Positions 9,392 to 16,447 of a stretch of DNA of 64,000 bases are shown one piece after another. The DNA is taken from contig NZ_JAWUDN010000002.1 of NCBI RefSeq assembly GCF_044430645.1, positions 1-64,000 on the forward strand. Reading direction: 5' to 3'. Positions within the stretch are counted from its first letter, which is position 1. Every line of letters begins with the position of its first letter. The notes beneath the pieces are model-generated. The model was given only the letters and a program-made list of their open reading frames with translations, searched no databases and had not been told where the DNA came from. The translations under genes and the position numbers were made by a program. The DNA comes from Ewingella allii (lineage in GTDB: Bacteria; Pseudomonadota; Gammaproteobacteria; Enterobacterales; Enterobacteriaceae).

Positions 9392-9919
9392 TTAACGCTG
9401 TGTGACTCTGATCGCCATTCCTGACGAATTTTGTACGACACCGGCTGACCGGTCCGTACCACTTTGGCTAATTTGCGTCACGCTCCGGCTACCTCGCTGG
9501 AGAATAACGGCGGTATTGCCAAAATCTTTTTGTTCAATAGATGCAGAACTGCTATTTCCAAGCTGGGCAATCACGGCGGTATTTTCACTGCCGCTTTGCA
9601 TAATATCGGCCGCGTTACCATTCCCTCGCTGATTAACAATCGCATTATTATCATTGTTAAATTGCGTAATATTCGCCCGATTGCTGTTCCCATTTTGTTG
9701 GGTAGTAGCCGTATTGCCATTGCCTTTTTGCAAAATAAAAGCGGCATTGCCCGAGGATGTATAGCCCCCCACAACGGCGTTATCAAACGAATTGCTGTAA
9801 TAGTAAATATCACTGATGTTGGCGCTAAAGCCCAATTCACTGTGGGCGAGATCGTTCAGTTGCGCCATGGTAATAAGAGGTAATGAAAGCAGCGCAACGG
9901 TAAAAATCATTTTTTTCAT
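9392..9919 (-). CDS. csgB: Minor curlin subunit CsgB (nucleator)
   Basis: The 175-residue protein has a Sec signal peptide (about 1-19, ending TMAQ), the DLAHSELGF segment that resembles DLANSEYNF of E. coli CsgB, and five to six curlin repeats. It ends with MAIRVTQR, the same last eight residues I recall for E. coli CsgB. CsgB anchors to the cell surface and templates CsgA polymerisation. It is about 24 residues longer than E. coli CsgB (151), mostly between the signal peptide and the repeats and through an added repeat-like unit (NAAFILQKGNGNTATTQQ). First gene of csgBAC; a CsgD-type box and CATACT -10 lie about 90-125 bp upstream. Confidence 0.94.
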   Translation of the reverse strand: MKKMIFTVALLSLPLITMAQLNDLAHSELGFSANISDIYYYSNSFDNAVVGGYTSSGNAAFILQKGNGNTATTQQNGNSNRANITQFNNDNNAIVNQRGNGNAADIMQSGSENTAVIAQLGNSSSASIEQKDFGNTAVILQRGSRSVTQISQSGTDRSAGVVQNSSGMAIRVTQR

Positions 9920-10009
9920 ATTTCAGCCCTGATTGACTTTCTTCTGCATTATGAAAATGACAATCGACAAACACATCGAGAAAGCCAGAATTGTTTACTG
10001 GACGAATTG

Positions 10010-10042
10010 AGTATGGATAGTCGTAAAAATAAAAAACTCACC
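10010..10042 (-). promoter_or_regulatory. csgBAC promoter with CsgD box
   Basis: On the minus strand GGTGAGTTTTTTA (10030-10042) is followed 19 nt later by CATACT (10010-10015). From memory, the E. coli csgBAC promoter has GGGTGAGTTATTA followed 20 nt later by CATACT, where CsgD binds the first element. Sequence, order and spacing are conserved, which supports CsgD-dependent transcription of csgBAC here. Confidence 0.75.
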
Positions 10043-10392
10043 TGTAAGTCGTATTTTTCATTTAAGACTCATCAGAAAGCATGAGGTAAAGAGTAAAAAA
10101 CCCCGTAATTCCATCAACCTGAAATTTCGAAAATAATTAATCAAGGTGCGTAACTAACCTAGAATCCGCTCAACCTCATTTATCATACAATTTATTAAAT
10201 CTGTCATTACCCTGATCAAATACGTAGCCTGAGAAGACGAAAAATTTATCTCTGCCTATGAGGGTTACAGCTGATATTGAATATACTGTCACCTTTTTTA
10301 GAGGGTGAAGACTGCGAAGTAGCGTCAGATCGCGAGGTCAAACCAGTTATGGAAATACTAAACCAAGACCAATATTTGAGATAAAGCAGAAG

Positions 10393-10403
10393 AAAAACTC
10401 ACC
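10393..10403 (-). promoter_or_regulatory. Second CsgD-box-like element
   Basis: GGTGAGTTTTT on the minus strand repeats the core of the csgB-proximal box, 360 bp further upstream and in the same orientation. An AATATT lies 19 nt downstream of GGTGAGTT on that strand, so a second -10 element is conceivable but weak. Confidence 0.4.
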
Positions 10404-10560
10404 TCATCAGCTTAACCAGTACATCAAACTGCCCGCTAGGCGAATGAATTAGCAGTAGTTAGTTGCCAGTTTGAGGTAAACATACGGCAGGATAGGTTAA
10501 GGGCGTTTAACAGATTGGCTGCTTCTAATCACAACAGTGCGAAGTAAAATTTGCACATTT

Positions 10561-10617
10561 TCAGTTACATTTTGAAACACAAATAAGCCTTGATTTAGAG
10601 TGTCCAATGGATAGATT
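10561..10617 (+). promoter_or_regulatory. csgD promoter with OmpR-like site
   Basis: The segment at 10561-10580 (AGTTACAT followed by AAACAC) resembles the OmpR site of the E. coli csgD promoter (AGTTACAT...TAACAC). It is followed by TTGATT (10590-10595), a 16-nt spacer and TAGATT (10612-10617). The same TTGATT/TAGATT pair with AATGG before the -10 occurs in E. coli as I remember it. The implied leader is about 195 nt and ends in GGGGTTTCAT before the csgD start, another stretch shared with E. coli. Confidence 0.7.
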
Positions 10618-10817
10618 GATGATGTAGGAAAAATCCTATTTCTAATAATGACAAACTTGCGTGTGTAGTGGTTATTTAACTTTTCCGGTTTTATTTACTT
10701 TTTTGGTTAATACGCCACGGGCTTGCACATGCTACATCCAGCAGCAAAGCAACCTATTTAATGCCTTCATTTATAAGGCATCTGTAGGCTGTCAAAAAAA
10801 TTAGGTGGGGTTTCATT

Positions 10818-11468
10818 ATGACTAATGAAGCAATATTAAATAACAACCTTTTATTGTTAATTACTAAGCCGTCACTTCAGGCCAGTGCTTTATTGCAGCA
10901 GTTAAAACATCAGTTAAGTGTCAACACTAAACTGCATAACATTAATAAGACACTAGAAGATGATTCATTAAACCAGGCACTCATATTGTTTGACATGATG
11001 GAAGCAGACCAGCGACAGGTTGTCTTATGGCAATCCGTCATTCGTCGCTATGACGATAATGTGAAGCTTTTATTATTTAATACTCCGAGTGATTATCAGT
11101 TTAGAGAAATAGAAGCCTGGCCGCGCATTAGCGCCGTATTCTATAACTCTACGGAGGAAAATAAACTGGTTGAAGGTATTAACAACGTACTCAATGGAGA
11201 ATGTTATTTCACTCAAGGCTTTGCCAGCTACCTCATTAGTCAGTCAGGGCAATATCGCTATCTCAATCATAGTGAAACCGGCCTAACCCATAGGGAACAA
11301 GAGATCTTAAATAAGCTGCGCGTGGGCGCTTCAAATACTGAAATTGCCCGGCTGCTCTTTATTAGTGAGAACACGGTCAAAACGCATTTATACAATTTGT
11401 TCCGCAAGCTTTCCGTCAAAAACCGGACTCAGGCCGTCTCTTGGGCTAACGACAATTTAAAGCGCTGA
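10818..11468 (+). CDS. csgD: Biofilm master regulator CsgD
   Basis: This 216-residue LuxR/FixJ-type regulator has the same length as E. coli CsgD. The N-terminal half is a receiver-like domain that lacks a standard phosphorylation pocket. The C-terminal helix-turn-helix (about 147-216) shows LTHREQEILNKL, ASNTEIARLLFISENTVKTHL and YNLFRKLSVKNRTQA. CsgD activates csgBAC and other extracellular matrix genes. It leads the csgDEFG operon; csgE starts one base after its stop codon. The gene is AT-rich compared with the chromosome around it, as curli regulator genes often are. Confidence 0.97.
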   Translation: MTNEAILNNNLLLLITKPSLQASALLQQLKHQLSVNTKLHNINKTLEDDSLNQALILFDMMEADQRQVVLWQSVIRRYDDNVKLLLFNTPSDYQFREIEAWPRISAVFYNSTEENKLVEGINNVLNGECYFTQGFASYLISQSGQYRYLNHSETGLTHREQEILNKLRVGASNTEIARLLFISENTVKTHLYNLFRKLSVKNRTQAVSWANDNLKR

Positions 11469-11469
11469 C

Positions 11470-11859
11470 ATGATGAAATTCGTCATCTGTCTGCTTTTCG
11501 GCCTGACATTAGTGTTAGGCCAGACTGCCAATGCGGCAGAAATTAAAGACCCTGGCTTGGTAACTGACCACACGGTGACCTCCGTGGGTCACGACTTCTA
11601 CCGCGGTTTTGCTGATCGCTGGGATATTAATTATGCCGAGACAATCACCATCAGCGAACGGCCAAGCGCCCGCTGGGGAAGCTGGATAAGCATCAAGGTT
11701 GGGCAAGACACGCTGTATCAAATATTGCTGTTTCCCAACCGCCGCAATTTTAGCAAAGAGGTCGATACCGCCGTGGCCAGTGTGCATGAAGCCCTGTCAC
11801 GCCGCCAAATCGACAAAGCCTTATTGGGCACCGGTGATCTCACCGGCGATGAATTCTAG
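11470..11859 (+). CDS. csgE: Curli secretion specificity factor CsgE
   Basis: The 129-residue protein matches the length of E. coli CsgE. A Sec signal peptide ends at TANA (about residue 22). The mature part includes DHTVTSVGHDFYRGF, SERPSARWGSWI and PNRRNFSKEV, typical of CsgE. It is a soluble periplasmic adaptor that caps the CsgG pore and confers substrate selectivity. The start follows the csgD stop with a one-base gap, so translation is probably coupled. Confidence 0.96.
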   Translation: MMKFVICLLFGLTLVLGQTANAAEIKDPGLVTDHTVTSVGHDFYRGFADRWDINYAETITISERPSARWGSWISIKVGQDTLYQILLFPNRRNFSKEVDTAVASVHEALSRRQIDKALLGTGDLTGDEF

Positions 11860-11868
11860 GAGCTTACC

Positions 11869-12273
11869 GTGAAAATATCTGTCGCGCTTTTATCGCTGTT
11901 CCTTTTCTCCCCTCTCTCATGGGCGGGAAATATGGTGCATCAGTTTGTGAATCCCAACTTTGGCGGCAACCCGAACAATGGTGCTTTTTTGCTGAATTCG
12001 GCCAATGCGCAGAACTCATACAAAGATCCCAACGGCTATAACTTCGATGCTTATAACCCGTCGGCGCTGGACAACTTCACCTCTGCCTTACAGTCGCAGC
12101 TGCTGGGAACCCTGATGGGCAATGTGAATCAGGGCAAGCCGGGGCGAATGGTGACTCAAGATTTTATTGTCGATGTGCAAAACACCGACGGTCAGCTGGT
12201 GATGAACGTCACCGATCGTAAAACAGGAAAGATTTCGACCATTCAGGTTCAGGGCATCAGTGGCTCGAATTAA
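11869..12273 (+). CDS. csgF: Curli assembly factor CsgF
   Basis: The 134-residue protein has a signal peptide ending LSWA and then the CsgF signature NPNFGGNPNNGAFLLNSA, NSYKDPN and GKPGRMVTQDFIVD. CsgF binds the extracellular side of the CsgG pore and links CsgB nucleation to the secretion channel. The start codon is GTG, nine bases after csgE, with TAGGAG as ribosome site overlapping the csgE stop. E. coli CsgF is 138 residues; the difference is at the C-terminus. Confidence 0.96.
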   Translation: MKISVALLSLFLFSPLSWAGNMVHQFVNPNFGGNPNNGAFLLNSANAQNSYKDPNGYNFDAYNPSALDNFTSALQSQLLGTLMGNVNQGKPGRMVTQDFIVDVQNTDGQLVMNVTDRKTGKISTIQVQGISGSN

Positions 12274-12324
12274 AACCAAAAAATTCACCTAAACATCGCC
12301 AATCACAGCAGCGGGAAGGCCACT

Positions 12325-13158
12325 ATGCGCAGTTTGTTTCTATTTCTGATGATTTTTGCCCTCACAGGGTGTTTGACTGCACCACCAGATCAAGCAGCAA
12401 AACCCACCTTGCTGCCGCGAGCCCAGAGCTATCAGGACCTGACTAACTTGCCACCGGCGCGCGGCAAGATTTTTGTCTCGGTTTACAACATTCAGGATGA
12501 AACGGGACAGTTTAAACCCTATCCGGCGAGTAACTTCTCCACCGCCGTCCCGCAAAGTGCCACCGCCATGCTGGTGTCGGCACTTAAGGATTCAAAATGG
12601 TTTATCCCCCTTGAACGCCAGGGGCTACAGAACCTGTTGAATGAACGCAAAATTATCCGCGCCGCGCAGGAAAACGGCAGCGTGGCAGAGAATAATGCCC
12701 GCGCCCTCTCCTCACTGGTGGCGGCGAATATTTTGATTGAAGGGTCAATCATTGGCTACGAAAGCAATGTGAAATCCGGCGGAGTTGGTGCCAGATATTT
12801 CGGTATCGGGGCCAGCACGCAGTACCAGTTAGACCAGATAGCCGTGAACCTGCGCGCCGTCGACGTCAATACCGGGGAAGTTCTTTCATCGGTAAATACC
12901 AGCAAAACCATTTTGTCTTATGAGGTGCAGGCCGGTGTCTTCCGATTTGTCGATTATCAACGATTACTGGAAGGAGAATTAGGCTACACCACCAATGAAC
13001 CTGTGATGCTTTGCCTGATGTCGGCGATTGAAACCGGCGTGATTTATCTGGTGAATGACGGTATTAGCCGCAACCTGTGGCAGCTGCAAAATCCGCAGGA
13101 CGCCAAGGCACCGGTGCTCGAAAAGTATAAGAACCTGATTGTCCCTATTGCCTCTTAA
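12325..13158 (+). CDS. csgG: Curli secretion pore lipoprotein CsgG
   Basis: The 277-residue protein matches E. coli CsgG in length. The lipobox LTGC puts the lipidated cysteine at residue 16, and mature CsgG-type segments follow (DLTNLPPARGKIFVSVYNIQDETGQ, NERKIIRAAQ, ARYFGIGASTQYQLDQ). It forms the nonameric outer-membrane channel for CsgA, CsgB and CsgF. It is the last gene of csgDEFG, followed by a strong terminator-like hairpin. A GGAAGG site precedes the ATG. Confidence 0.97.
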   Translation: MRSLFLFLMIFALTGCLTAPPDQAAKPTLLPRAQSYQDLTNLPPARGKIFVSVYNIQDETGQFKPYPASNFSTAVPQSATAMLVSALKDSKWFIPLERQGLQNLLNERKIIRAAQENGSVAENNARALSSLVAANILIEGSIIGYESNVKSGGVGARYFGIGASTQYQLDQIAVNLRAVDVNTGEVLSSVNTSKTILSYEVQAGVFRFVDYQRLLEGELGYTTNEPVMLCLMSAIETGVIYLVNDGISRNLWQLQNPQDAKAPVLEKYKNLIVPIAS

Positions 13159-13239
13159 TCTGGAGAAATTGATTCACGTTATCCCAGAAAATCGGATCCC
13201 CTGTAGCGTGATGACGCCGGGTTTTGGCAGTAGTTGGCG

Positions 13240-13281
13240 AAAGGAAACCCAACGATTGAGGCGGGTTTCCTTTCATTTTTT
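13240..13281 (+). terminator. Rho-independent terminator after csgDEFG
   Basis: An 11-bp perfect inverted repeat (AAAGGAAACCC / GGGTTTCCTTT, 13240-13250 and 13263-13273) with a 12-nt loop is followed by CATTTTTTT. It lies about 80 bp after csgG and just before the convergent NTF2-like gene. Confidence 0.85.
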
Positions 13282-13303
13282 TGCTCAGTATTGACTCGAA
13301 ATG

Positions 13304-13741
13304 TTATTCAGACTGCTGGTAATTATTGACCCGTTTTTTATCTTCCAAATTGAAATCCGGATCGAGATAAATACTCAGGCGCTGAATCAACAGCTCATTA
13401 AATTCAAATACCGCGCAGAAGTGGTGACTTCCCGCCTCGGCCGTGGGCCAGCGTTCGCCGCTTTGCATCACGCCGCGCATTTGTCCCTCAACCACCAGCG
13501 TATCTCCATCCGTGATAAAACGAAATTTATCCTGCATGTGCTGAATTTTATCGATTTCCAACGCGAAGCATTTGCCCAGTTCGCCCAGCGATGACTTTCC
13601 CTTTGCTGTACCAAATTTTGGGAAAAACACTTCAGTGTCCTCGGTAAACAGATCCAACAGTGTCGCATCTGCCTGATCCAGCTTGCTATAAAACTGTTTC
13701 ACAATCTCTATACGACTTTTTTTTAGCGCGTCCTGTGTCAT
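13304..13741 (-). CDS. NTF2-like (SnoaL-type) protein of unknown function
   Basis: This 145-residue cytosolic protein has the NTF2/SnoaL cone-fold pattern: an N-terminal helix (IVKQFYSKLDQAD), LDLFTEDTEVFFP, and later strands (FRFITDGDTLVVEGQMRG, HHFCAVFEFNELLIQRLSIYLDP). The fold serves small-molecule binding, isomerases and polyketide cyclases; the substrate here cannot be told. The ATG at 13741 is preferred because AGAGGGG lies upstream of it, whereas the longer frame would need a TTG at 13762. It stands alone, convergent with csgG and divergent from the CsbD-like gene. Confidence 0.75.
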   Translation of the reverse strand: MTQDALKKSRIEIVKQFYSKLDQADATLLDLFTEDTEVFFPKFGTAKGKSSLGELGKCFALEIDKIQHMQDKFRFITDGDTLVVEGQMRGVMQSGERWPTAEAGSHHFCAVFEFNELLIQRLSIYLDPDFNLEDKKRVNNYQQSE

Positions 13742-13965
13742 TTTTCCCCTCTTATCACTCAATGAGTGAAATCTAAGACCACCTGACTAAGACTAGTGAA
13801 ACGCTTCAATTTTGCTGCTTTCACCTAAGATTTAAGATAACTCTCAGCAAATCGGCCCCTGTTGCCTTCAATTCATGGTCTACAGTTAATGAGGTATGAC
13901 ACTTTTATTCATTGAAGTGCGTTGGGCTGGCATGTTGCTCGCCCTCCAGACAAAAGGAACTGCTT

Positions 13966-14214
13966 ATGTTTGATAAAGCGAAAGATAAAGCTGAAGAGCT
14001 GGTTGGCAAAGGTCAGGAACAGTTTGGTCGCGCAACGGAAGATCATGGTCTGCAAGCAGAAGGCGTAGTCCGCAAAAATCTTTCTCAGGCATCCTATGCG
14101 GTGAACGACGCCGTGGATACCGTGAAGCGCCAAACCTCAGACAACCCAGTACCGGCCCTGCTTATTGCCGCCGGTGTAGGTTTCCTGCTGGCTAAACTGA
14201 CAGGCCGTAAATAA
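13966..14214 (+). CDS. CsbD-type stress protein with C-terminal membrane anchor
   Basis: The 82-residue protein has two parts. Residues 1-35 (FDKAKDKAEELVGKGQEQFG) match the CsbD family (YjbJ in E. coli). Residues 58-82 (SDNPVPALLIAAGVGFLLAKLTGRK) look like the hydrophobic anchor plus basic end of ElaB/YqjD/YgaM-type proteins, which tether to the inner membrane and bind ribosomes in stationary phase. The start at 13966 has AAAGGA upstream; the longer frame needs an upstream TTG. A monocistronic unit with its own terminator. The function is not known, and the combined architecture is noted in findings. Confidence 0.8.
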   Translation: MFDKAKDKAEELVGKGQEQFGRATEDHGLQAEGVVRKNLSQASYAVNDAVDTVKRQTSDNPVPALLIAAGVGFLLAKLTGRK

Positions 14215-14263
14215 TCAGCCTGTTTGCTCGATAAGCATGAGCAAGGCATGAATTTATGCCATA

Positions 14264-14292
14264 AAAAAACCCGGCCAATGCCGGGTTTTTTG
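14264..14292 (+). terminator. Terminator after the CsbD-like gene
   Basis: A stem of AAAAAACCCGGC / GCCGGGTTTTTT with a four-base loop (CAAT) ends in a T-run. It is symmetric enough to act also on the convergent higA transcript. Confidence 0.88.
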
Positions 14293-14306
14293 TTGTTGTT
14301 TTGGGG

Positions 14307-14672
14307 CTAATTGCTGGGTTTGATGAGGCTTTCTGCCGGAATGCCAAACAACGTATGCAACTTCCAAATCATTGGCAAGGTGAGTTTTCGTTTACCATTT
14401 AGCACCTCGTAAACCCGGTTTGTACGCCCGATGGCCGGCTGTAGATCCTTGGCGGTTAGGCCAGACTGCTCCATCCTAAATTTGATTGCTTCAATAGGAT
14501 CGGGCAGATCGACAGGAAAATGCTTAAGTTCATAAGCTTCAATCAAGGTGATCATCACCTCAAAGAAGTCCCCTTCAGGCGTGCCGGGCTCTGGCTCATT
14601 ATCAAATAAAGGTGAGACGATTTTTAGCGCCGCGCGGTAGTCCTGCTCGTTCCGAATCGGATGAATGTCCAA
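14307..14672 (-). CDS. HigA-family antitoxin
   Basis: The frame encodes an XRE-type antitoxin. The N-terminal part (DIHPIRNEQDYRAALKIV, PGTPEGDFFEVM) is the HigA-type toxin-binding region and the C-terminal half carries the helix-turn-helix (GLTAKDLQPAIG, VYEVLNGKRKLTLPMIWKL). It represses the operon and neutralises HigB. The best start is TTG at 14672, with GGAG about nine bases upstream and the usual MDIxPIxxExDY beginning; an ATG at 14702 inside the toxin gene would add ten residues. Toxin first, antitoxin second is the characteristic higBA order. Confidence 0.85.
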   Translation of the reverse strand: MDIHPIRNEQDYRAALKIVSPLFDNEPEPGTPEGDFFEVMITLIEAYELKHFPVDLPDPIEAIKFRMEQSGLTAKDLQPAIGRTNRVYEVLNGKRKLTLPMIWKLHTLFGIPAESLIKPSN

Positions 14673-14676
14673 GGTT

Positions 14677-14979
14677 TCACTCCATCTCAATAGTATTGGC
14701 ATCAACGCGGTCGTATTGCCTATGCGTACCCATAAACTTGATGTAAATGGCACCAAATCGATAAGCAATGGCTGCGACCAATCGATAGTCATTACCCTTG
14801 ATATTAAAAACGACTCGCCGGCTTTTTAAGATACTGGCGCTGCGGAATTGCTCCTTAATATGGTTGGGGGTAGTCCATTCTGCGTTTCTGACCTCATCAA
14901 TCCATGCTTTCAACGGCTGTTCAGAGTCTGGATACGCAGTCCAAAAAGTTTTTAGCGTGCTGACTGAGATTATTTTCAT
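14677..14979 (-). CDS. HigB-family toxin (RelE-like mRNA interferase)
   Basis: The 100-residue protein has the HigB pattern: an N-terminal MKIISVSTLKTFWTAYPDSEQPL, AEWTTPNHIKEQFRSASIL, RRVVFNIKGNDYRLVAAIAY and FMGTHRQYDRVDA. HigB toxins cleave mRNA on the ribosome. Its stop codon lies four bases before the TTG start of the antitoxin gene, so the pair is one translationally linked unit. The small module sits alone between the CsbD-like gene and alaC. Confidence 0.87.
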   Translation of the reverse strand: MKIISVSTLKTFWTAYPDSEQPLKAWIDEVRNAEWTTPNHIKEQFRSASILKSRRVVFNIKGNDYRLVAAIAYRFGAIYIKFMGTHRQYDRVDANTIEME

Positions 14980-15050
14980 GCCCGCAAACTACTCCCAATA
15001 TGGGACTACGATAAGCGTTTTGAGAGGATTTTGGAAGCCGCATTCCAGAA

Positions 15051-15082
15051 ATAAAAAAGGCGCAGCATGATTGCGGCGCCTT
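15051..15082 (-). terminator. alaC terminator
   Basis: Read on the minus strand, AAGGCGC and GCGCCTT (15057-15063, 15076-15082) form a stem with a 12-nt loop followed by TTTTTATTT. It lies directly after the alaC stop codon. Confidence 0.8.
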
Positions 15083-15101
15083 ATTCTAAAAGAAGCTTTT
15101 A

Positions 15102-16316
15102 TTAAGCTTTAGCCGGGAGCACGCCATCTGCGCGGAACATGGCTTTAATGCCGCGCACGGCCTGGCGGATACGGTCCTGGTTTTCAATCAGGGCGAAACG
15201 CACGTGGGTATCGCCATAATCGCCGAAGCCAATACCTGGCGAGACGCAAACCTTGGCATCGGCCAGCAGGCGTTTTGCGAATTCCAGCGAACCTAAATGC
15301 TCGTAAGCCGGTGGTATCTTGGCCCAAACGTACATTGAGGCTTTCGGGTTATCGACCATCCAGCCCGCCTCGTGTAGACCGCGAACCAGCACGTTGCGGC
15401 GCTGGCGATACTGCTCGGCGATATCTTTGACGCACTGCTGATCCCCTTCCAGCGCGGCAATCGCTGCCACCTGCAATGGAGTAAAGGTGCCATAGTCGTG
15501 GTAGCTTTTGATTCTCGCCAGCGCGCTGACCAGCTCTGGATTACCGACCATAAAGCCGATTCGCCAGCCCGCCATATTATAGCTTTTCGACAGCGTGAAG
15601 AACTCGACCGCGATGTCCTTCGCGCCCGGCACCTGCATGATAGAAGGCGCTTTCCAGCCGTCATACACAATATCGGCATAGGCCAAATCATGGATAACCA
15701 GCACATTGTACTGCTTAGCCAGTGCGACCACGCGCTCGAAGAAATCCAGCTCAACGCATTGCGCCGTTGGGTTAGACGGGAAGCCGAGGATCATCATTTT
15801 TGGACGCGGAATGGTTTCGCGAATTGCGCGTTCCAGTTCAGCAAAGAAATCCACGGCGTCGGTTAATGGCACCGAGCGTACCTGCGCACCGGCAATCACC
15901 GCGCCGTAGATATGAATCGGATAACTTGGGTTTGGCACCAACACAGTATCACCGTGATCCAAGGTTGCCAGCATCAGGTGCGCCAGCCCCTCTTTCGAGC
16001 CAATGGTGACAATGGCTTCGCTTTCTGGATCGATTTCAACCTGATAGCGATCGGCATACCAGCGGGAAATCGCACGGCGCAGGCGTGGAATACCGCGTGA
16101 CGTGGAGTAACCGTGGGTGTCTTCGCGCTGAGCCACCTGCACCATTTTCTCAACAATGTGCGCCGGGGTTGCGCCATCAGGGTTCCCCATACTGAAATCA
16201 ATAATGTCTTCGCCGCGACGTCGCGCAGCCATTTTCAATTCAGCGGTAATGTTAAAAACATAAGGGGGAAGACGATCGATACGTGAAAAACGACGTGGAG
16301 AACTGGAGTCAGACAT
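15102..16316 (-). CDS. alaC: Alanine transaminase AlaC
   Basis: This 404-residue class I/II aminotransferase (E. coli AlaC is 412) transfers an amino group from glutamate to pyruvate to make alanine. The PLP lysine is K244 in TLSKSYNMAGWRIGF; other PLP contacts include the NPSYPIH and GFPSNPT segments. It begins with the characteristic SRIDRLPPYVFNI and FSMGNPDG. The gene faces away from ypdA with a GNAT gene between. A TTGAGGAA ribosome site precedes the ATG, and two GC-rich hairpins lie just upstream in the leader. Confidence 0.95.
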   Translation of the reverse strand: MSDSSSPRRFSRIDRLPPYVFNITAELKMAARRRGEDIIDFSMGNPDGATPAHIVEKMVQVAQREDTHGYSTSRGIPRLRRAISRWYADRYQVEIDPESEAIVTIGSKEGLAHLMLATLDHGDTVLVPNPSYPIHIYGAVIAGAQVRSVPLTDAVDFFAELERAIRETIPRPKMMILGFPSNPTAQCVELDFFERVVALAKQYNVLVIHDLAYADIVYDGWKAPSIMQVPGAKDIAVEFFTLSKSYNMAGWRIGFMVGNPELVSALARIKSYHDYGTFTPLQVAAIAALEGDQQCVKDIAEQYRQRRNVLVRGLHEAGWMVDNPKASMYVWAKIPPAYEHLGSLEFAKRLLADAKVCVSPGIGFGDYGDTHVRFALIENQDRIRQAVRGIKAMFRADGVLPAKA

Positions 16317-16339
16317 AAATTCCTCAAGGATACGTGAGC

Positions 16340-16377
16340 GCCCGGACCGTCCGAGCGACGCTGGCCGCGATGCGGCC
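16340..16377 (-). promoter_or_regulatory. Two tandem hairpins in the alaC leader
   Basis: On the minus strand GGCCGC-ATC-GCGGCC (16363-16377) is followed by a GCTCGGA-CGG-TCCGGGC stem (about 16340-16356), ending about 23 nt before the alaC ATG. No T-run follows either stem, so they are not simple terminators. They could end the GNAT transcript poorly or regulate alaC translation; this is undecided. Confidence 0.45.
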
Positions 16378-16447
16378 TTCCAAGAACATATCTCAGGCAG
16401 AAAAAACTGTCGATACCCCAGACGACCTATTTTTAACCAACGAGAGA

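Larger units (their letters stand above)
9920..10817. other. csgB-csgD divergent regulatory region
   Basis: This 898-bp AT-rich non-coding region separates csgBAC from csgDEFG (about 750 bp in E. coli, from memory). It holds the csgB promoter at its left end and the csgD promoter and leader at its right end. A second CsgD-like box lies in the middle (10393-10403). The stretch around 10050-10390 has no ORF and no feature I can name. Integration of many regulators (OmpR, H-NS, IHF, CpxR) in this region is known for E. coli and Salmonella; only the OmpR-like and CsgD-like sites were recognised here. Confidence 0.8.
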
